Shown one piece after another: positions 60,911-64,000 of a stretch of DNA of 64,000 nt. The stretch is from NCBI RefSeq assembly GCF_000582685.1, contig NZ_KK073768.1, positions 1,579,370-1,643,369 on the forward strand. The letters are read 5' to 3'. This DNA comes from [Scytonema hofmanni] UTEX 2349. Lineage in GTDB: Bacteria; Cyanobacteriota; Cyanobacteriia; Cyanobacteriales; Nostocaceae. Both the position numbers and the translations under genes were made by a program. The notes under the pieces are model-generated. The model did not search any database. It was not told the origin of the DNA and worked only from the letters and a program-made list of their open reading frames with translations. Within the stretch, counting starts at the first letter, position 1. Each line of letters opens with the position of its first letter.

Positions 60911-61786
60911 TTAATCTAATTGGCGTCCTGTGAGATCCACGAAAATATCTTCTAAATTAGAAGCACGCACCATCATGCCGATTTTATCTTGTTGTTGATC
61001 TAGATAAACATTAGCATCTTCAAGAGTCGGGAAAAACTGATATTCAGTGCGATCGCCAACTTGCTTCATCACCAAACCTTGACCATGATCCGAGCGCAAC
61101 TGTTGTAGAGTTCCCAAAGAAATCAGCTTTCCCCCATCCATAATACCAATGCGTCCTGGCTTGTCACCACCAAAAGCATCGCACAAATATTCGACCTCAT
61201 CCATATAATGGGTCGTTAGTAGCATCGTCATTCCTTGCTTATTCAAATCTCGAATAATTTCCCAAAGGCGCCGTCTTGTTTGCGGATCTAGTCCTACCGT
61301 CGGTTCATCTAAAAAAAGAATTTGCGGTTGATGCAACAAAGCTCTGGCTATCTGTAACCGTCGCTTCATCCCCCCAGACAAAGTTTTTACTAAACTATCG
61401 CGTCTATCTGCTAGCTCTACATAATCTAGCCATTGATTGATTACTCGCTGTCGCTGTGGATTGGCAATGTGATGTAGCCTTCCGTGCAACTCCATATTTT
61501 CCCATACTGTTAAATCTGCATCTACACTGGTTTGTTGCAAAACGACACCAATGCTTTGCTTTGCCAATATCGGTTGTTTTACCACGTCATATCCAGATAC
61601 TTCAATCCGTCCTTGGGATGGTTTGGTTAAGGTGGTTAGCATCCGAATTGTCGTAGATTTACCTGCACCATTGGGACCGAGTAGACCAAATATCTCACCA
61701 GCTTCAATTGTGAATGAAAGGTCATTCACCACAGGCACCTTATTATATAGCTTGTAAACGTTTTCTAGGTAGACAGCAGCGGTCAT
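60911..61786 (-). CDS. ABC transporter ATP-binding protein (DrrA/CcmA-like)
   Basis: A 291-residue ATPase from ATG 61786 (MTAAVYLENVYKLYNK); the frame to 61843 adds 19 unlikely residues. Walker A GLLGPNGAGKST (about 33-44), Q-loop VVLQQTSVDADLTVWENM, signature LSGGMKRRLQIARAL (about 135-149), Walker B ILFLDEPTVGLDPQTRR and switch His in TTHYMDEVEYLCD. The family exports drugs, lipids or polysaccharides with an ABC-2 permease. No permease gene lies downstream; the next gene is a cyclo-ligase, so the partner is elsewhere or upstream outside a clear operon. Confidence 0.93.
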   Translation of the reverse strand: MTAAVYLENVYKLYNKVPVVNDLSFTIEAGEIFGLLGPNGAGKSTTIRMLTTLTKPSQGRIEVSGYDVVKQPILAKQSIGVVLQQTSVDADLTVWENMELHGRLHHIANPQRQRVINQWLDYVELADRRDSLVKTLSGGMKRRLQIARALLHQPQILFLDEPTVGLDPQTRRRLWEIIRDLNKQGMTMLLTTHYMDEVEYLCDAFGGDKPGRIGIMDGGKLISLGTLQQLRSDHGQGLVMKQVGDRTEYQFFPTLEDANVYLDQQQDKIGMMVRASNLEDIFVDLTGRQLD

Positions 61787-61891
61787 GGATACTTTGCATT
61801 CTTTGAATTCATCCTTAAAGTAGCATTTTTGCCGCCAGTACACTTACTTCAATCAGGAGAATTCTTAAAGATGAAAGCGGCAATTTGACAA

Positions 61892-61975
61892 TAGACAAAG
61901 AATGTAGAGACGTAGCAGTGCTACGTCTCTAAGGATTTTGGATAAGGCATGTTTAATTTCTACTTTCTATGTCTA
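61892..61975. mobile_element. TAGACAT MITE-like element, copy C
   Basis: 84 bp, TAGACA to TGTCTA. In reverse it reads TAGACATAGAAAGTAGAAAT and then GCCTTATCC and the GACGTAGCACTGCTACGTC palindrome, aligning to copies A and D. Confidence 0.7.
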
Positions 61976-62194
61976 ATGGGGATTTGAACAGGGGGAGAAA
62001 TATTTCTTGCCCTTTCCCCCGAATGCCTTGACTAAATCATCGCTGGGAATAACTGTGGTGTAGAAAACATAGTGAGGATTACTCACATAACGGCGATCGC
62101 CTTTTATGATTGCCATGAATTCGCTTTGTCCTTCACGTCTGCGTCCCACTAAACAACCCGCAGTGGCATTTTTATTAGGTTTATTTATGCCCAC
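61973..62194 (-). CDS. Possible small ORF or gene remnant
   Basis: A 73-residue frame ending near the MITE. REGQSEFMAIIKGDRRYVSN and FYTTVIPSDDLVKAF look like real protein text and not random, but I do not recognise a complete family. The C-terminus KAFGGKGKKYFSPCSNPH becomes low quality where a purine-rich repeat begins, suggesting a truncated or broken gene. The frame start at 62194 has no clear ribosome site. Confidence 0.35.
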   Translation of the reverse strand: MGINKPNKNATAGCLVGRRREGQSEFMAIIKGDRRYVSNPHYVFYTTVIPSDDLVKAFGGKGKKYFSPCSNPH

Positions 62195-62248
62195 CTACTT
62201 AAAACACAATAGCTCAATTCATGCGATCGCAATTTAAAATAACTAATG

Positions 62249-62530
62249 AATCTCCTTGCGAGACTCATCGACGAGTATCAAAGACTGATGAATCTCCTTT
62301 CGAGACTCATCGACGAGTATCAAAGACTGATGAATCTCCTTCCAACACTCATCGATGAGTATCAAAGACTGGTGAATCTCCTTTCGAGACTCATCGACGA
62401 GTATCAAAGACTGATGAATCTCCTTCCAACACTCATCAATGAGTATCAAAAACTAATGAATCTCCTTCCGAGACTCATCGACGAGTGTCAAAGACTGATG
62501 AATCTCCTTCCGAAACTCATCGACGAGTAT
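62249..62530. repeat. 42-bp minisatellite, locus 2
   Basis: About 6.7 copies of a 42-bp unit containing GACTCATCGACGAGTATC and AAAGACTGATGAATCTCC, the inverse of the unit at 35611-35836. Units differ at a few positions (CGAGA/CAACA; GACG/GATG). Confidence 0.95.
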
Positions 62531-62696
62531 TTACAGCAGATTTCACTCCTTAGGAAGTACATATATAAAACCTAAAACTTTGATTAGACGTAGCAGTGCT
62601 ACGTCTCTACGTGTGTTCGATTAAAGCGATTTCGTAGTGAGAGGTTCACCGCTCATAACAAAGATTAAGGACTGAAGTCCTTACTACATTGCGTCT
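62531..62696. repeat. Composite repeat, palindrome and GTAGTGAGG-type arm
   Basis: TTTCACTCCTTAGGAAGTAC and CATATATAAAACCTAAAAC (as at 58460), then the GACGTAGCAGTGCTACGTC palindrome (62585-62610), then GGACTGAAGTCCTTACTAC of the third repeat family. No gene. Confidence 0.7.
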
Positions 62697-63149
62697 TCAT
62701 TCTTCCGTCTGCTTAATTATCCGTCGGAGCGCTGATTCTGATGGATATCTATTAACTTCCATCAATGCTTGCCGTTCAAGAATGCGATCGGCGTTGTTAA
62801 AATCAAAGATACGTACAGTTACTTCACCAATATCCGTTAAAGGCTCAATTACAGCTTCATTTAAGCGGAAATGTTCTCCCCAAAAGTCTCGACGGGGGTT
62901 AAAAAAGCGGACAAGTTCCCCAGTCTGCCAATTAATAGAGCCTAAATCGCTGCCTTTTTGGAGATTACAATAAATACAGGCATAGCTCAAATTATCTGCT
63001 GTAGTTGAACCACTGTGTTTTACACTGATAATGTGGTCAACTTGAAAGCTTACGCCGTTTGTATTTGGAATTAGGCAGTATTCGCACAAACAATCAGCGC
63101 GATCGGCAACTAAACGGCGAAGTTCTAAACTAACGTAAGGTCGGGACAC
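62697..63149 (-). CDS. HNH endonuclease
   Basis: A 150-residue HNH protein: CLCEYCLIPNTNGVSFQVDHIISVKHSGST (about 20-49), with two Cys pairs (CEYC, CIYC), VDHI and NLSYACIYCNLQKGS (about 53-67). The C-terminal part (GELVRFFNPRRDFWGEHF) is typical of small HNH proteins of cyanobacteria that occur as a pair with a short upstream gene. Likely a DNA nuclease; substrate unknown. It follows the next gene by about 10 bp. Confidence 0.9.
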   Translation of the reverse strand: MSRPYVSLELRRLVADRADCLCEYCLIPNTNGVSFQVDHIISVKHSGSTTADNLSYACIYCNLQKGSDLGSINWQTGELVRFFNPRRDFWGEHFRLNEAVIEPLTDIGEVTVRIFDFNNADRILERQALMEVNRYPSESALRRIIKQTEE

Positions 63150-63158
63150 TTCTTATAA

Positions 63159-63413
63159 TTACTCGGCTGTAATGTACTTGTAAGCGCGTGCTTTTGCCAA
63201 CCTCATTATATGCTCTAAGGTGAGGAACTGATCTAGCTCTTTTTTTTCCTCTGGTGTCAGTTCTCCGGTTTGGTGTGCGTAAACCAAATCTTCTAAACGC
63301 TCCTGGGCTGCATGTGATAATTTAAAATCTATAACACTTTGGGGTGTAGTTCCCCCAGCAATAAAGTCAATAATTTCGTCGTAGACTTTGGTTGTATTTA
63401 CAGATGTGGTCAT
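63159..63413 (-). CDS. Small partner protein of the HNH gene
   Basis: An 84-residue helical protein: KVYDEIIDFIAGGTTPQSVI, then HAAQERLEDLVYAHQTGELTPEEKKEL, and MRLAKARAYKYITAE. It recalls short proteins encoded directly before HNH nucleases in cyanobacteria; an antitoxin- or regulator-like role is possible but unproven. ATG 63413 is preceded by GAGGGATT. It ends about 10 bp before the HNH start. Confidence 0.7.
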   Translation of the reverse strand: MTTSVNTTKVYDEIIDFIAGGTTPQSVIDFKLSHAAQERLEDLVYAHQTGELTPEEKKELDQFLTLEHIMRLAKARAYKYITAE

Positions 63414-63438
63414 AATCCCTCTTTCATCGAATCAATAT

Positions 63439-63663
63439 TTATGCTACTTTAAATGTCTTTGTTAATGTTTGCGGTTCTGGTAAAGGTGTACCGTCTTCTA
63501 ACGATGACTCAACGAGCATTTCTAAAACTTCTTGAGCATTCTTAACAGCTTCCTCGTAAGTGTCTCCGTGGGTATGACAAAATTCTCCCCATTCAGGAAG
63601 GCTGACAACATAACAGTTATCTTCGTCAGACCATTGAATAATAATAGTATAATGAGAATTCAT
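63439..63663 (-). CDS. hicB: HicB-type antitoxin
   Basis: A 74-residue HicB: YTIIIQWSDEDNCYVVSLPEWGEFCHTHGDTYEEAVKNAQEVLEM in parts, the partially degenerate RNase-H-like fold of HicB, and LPEPQTLTKTFKVA at the C-terminus. There is no obvious separate DNA-binding domain, as in short HicBs. Its start overlaps the hicA stop by 4 bp, typical for hicAB operons; it should neutralise HicA. Confidence 0.92.
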   Translation of the reverse strand: MNSHYTIIIQWSDEDNCYVVSLPEWGEFCHTHGDTYEEAVKNAQEVLEMLVESSLEDGTPLPEPQTLTKTFKVA

Positions 63664-63887
63664 TCTTGTTCTTCCTCTTGAGCTTTTTTGATTTCTTCTA
63701 GGTTTTGAAGTGCATTATTAACGTCTTTTTCTTGGTAAGGTTTCGCATCATTCCCATCTTTACCAGATAAAGTTACTCTTCCCGGTAGCAGTTGATGAAA
63801 CCAGTTAGTGTGGCTACCTTTACCAGGTTTATAAATAAACCCTGCTTCTAACAACAGAGTTTTGAGTTCTCTAATTTTCTTGGGCAT
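63660..63887 (-). CDS. hicA: HicA-type mRNA interferase toxin
   Basis: A 75-residue HicA: KIRELKTLLLEAGFIYKPGKGSHTNWFH with the catalytic His (GSHT, H26), then RVTLSGKDGNDAKPYQEKDVNNAL. It should bind and cut mRNA. It is first in the hicAB operon, overlapping hicB by 4 bp. Start ATG 63887. The C-terminal EEIKKAQEEEQE is charged and longer than in the shortest members. Confidence 0.92.
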   Translation of the reverse strand: MPKKIRELKTLLLEAGFIYKPGKGSHTNWFHQLLPGRVTLSGKDGNDAKPYQEKDVNNALQNLEEIKKAQEEEQE

Positions 63888-64000
63888 ATCCCCATATTCT
63901 TCAACTTTATCGGCTCTGGTGACTTATATCATGTCCGCTTGATTACTTCTTAAAACCCAAGAACCCCACCCCGCCAAAGCTACGCTTTAGCTCCCCTCCC
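63888..64000. repeat. Terminal spacer with repeat
   Basis: AT-rich upstream region of hicA, then ACCCCGCCAAAGCTACGCTTTAGCTCC with the palindrome AAAGC-TACGCTTT, a repeat type common in these genomes. No gene is visible up to the window edge. Confidence 0.45.

Noticed and set aside
62246..62575. Open frame through the second 42-bp array (LIDEYQRLMNLL units)
   Set aside because: Same reason: repeat-driven open frame in both strands, without independent coding signals.

Overview
This window is chromosomal DNA from a filamentous, probably heterocyst-forming cyanobacterium (Nostocales-like). The evidence is the very high density of the HIP1 octamer GCGATCGC, cyanobacterium-restricted genes (ndhH, psb34, a fused thiO-thiG, DUF3318, Ycf20/DUF565, SLH-OprB porins, sphR/sphS) and many short tandemly repeated repetitive (STRR) arrays of 7-8 bp units such as CCCAATG and CAACCAT, which are typical of heterocystous genomes. 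The species cannot be fixed from the sequence alone.

Layout. 1-2.8 kb: the C-terminal end of a receiver-like signalling protein and a GT39-type membrane glycosyltransferase. 3-7 kb: two different IscB RNA-guided nuclease genes, each preceded by a conserved non-coding block that I interpret as its omega (HEARO) RNA, separated by a membrane-anchored hypothetical gene. 7-14 kb: housekeeping and orphan genes (Ycf20-like, glycerate kinase, methyltransferase, SelO, SUKH protein, GNAT, TrmFO). 14-18 kb: patatin phospholipase, GT4 glycosyltransferase, repeat-rich spacers, tRNA-Arg(CCG). 18-27 kb: carotenoid-desaturase-like flavoprotein, DUF3318, and three tandem SLH-OprB porins. 28-35 kb: a phosphate-starvation block (sphR-sphS-phoU and Tat-exported PhoX) with a Crp-type regulator. 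35-39 kb: small hypothetical gene, 42-bp minisatellite, DUF2887/Rpn-like nuclease, rsmH, ndhH. 39-46 kb: a stand-alone bilin-type GAF protein with DXCF and Cys-His motifs, VOC protein, CruP-like flavoprotein, cimA, and a decayed ferredoxin gene. 46-53 kb: thiO-thiG, psb34, cobT, DUF2232, Crp regulator. 53-58 kb: a 1311-residue Hsp70-like protein and a sugar transferase. 58-64 kb: ABC components, DUF29, MTHFS, a second 42-bp minisatellite, an HNH nuclease with its partner, and a HicAB toxin-antitoxin pair.

Four themes cross the window. First, two neighbouring but diverged IscB loci without any transposase. Second, STRR arrays not only between genes but inserted in frame inside at least five conserved enzymes (GT39, CruP-like, CimA, ThiO-ThiG, CobT); because the unit is 7 or 8 bp, a one-unit change in copy number would shift the frame. 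Third, at least three families of small palindromic or MITE-like elements, one of them with TAGACAT/ATGTCTA ends found five times. Fourth, gene remnants: a multiply broken [2Fe-2S] ferredoxin gene and a displaced copy of the rsmH 3' end.

The phosphate block is the clearest functional group: a sensor kinase, response regulator and PhoU modulator beside an exported phosphatase, with Pho-box-like direct repeats upstream of a porin and of the GT4 gene, suggesting that they could belong to the same regulon. All functional statements come from reading motifs and recalled family knowledge; no database search was run.
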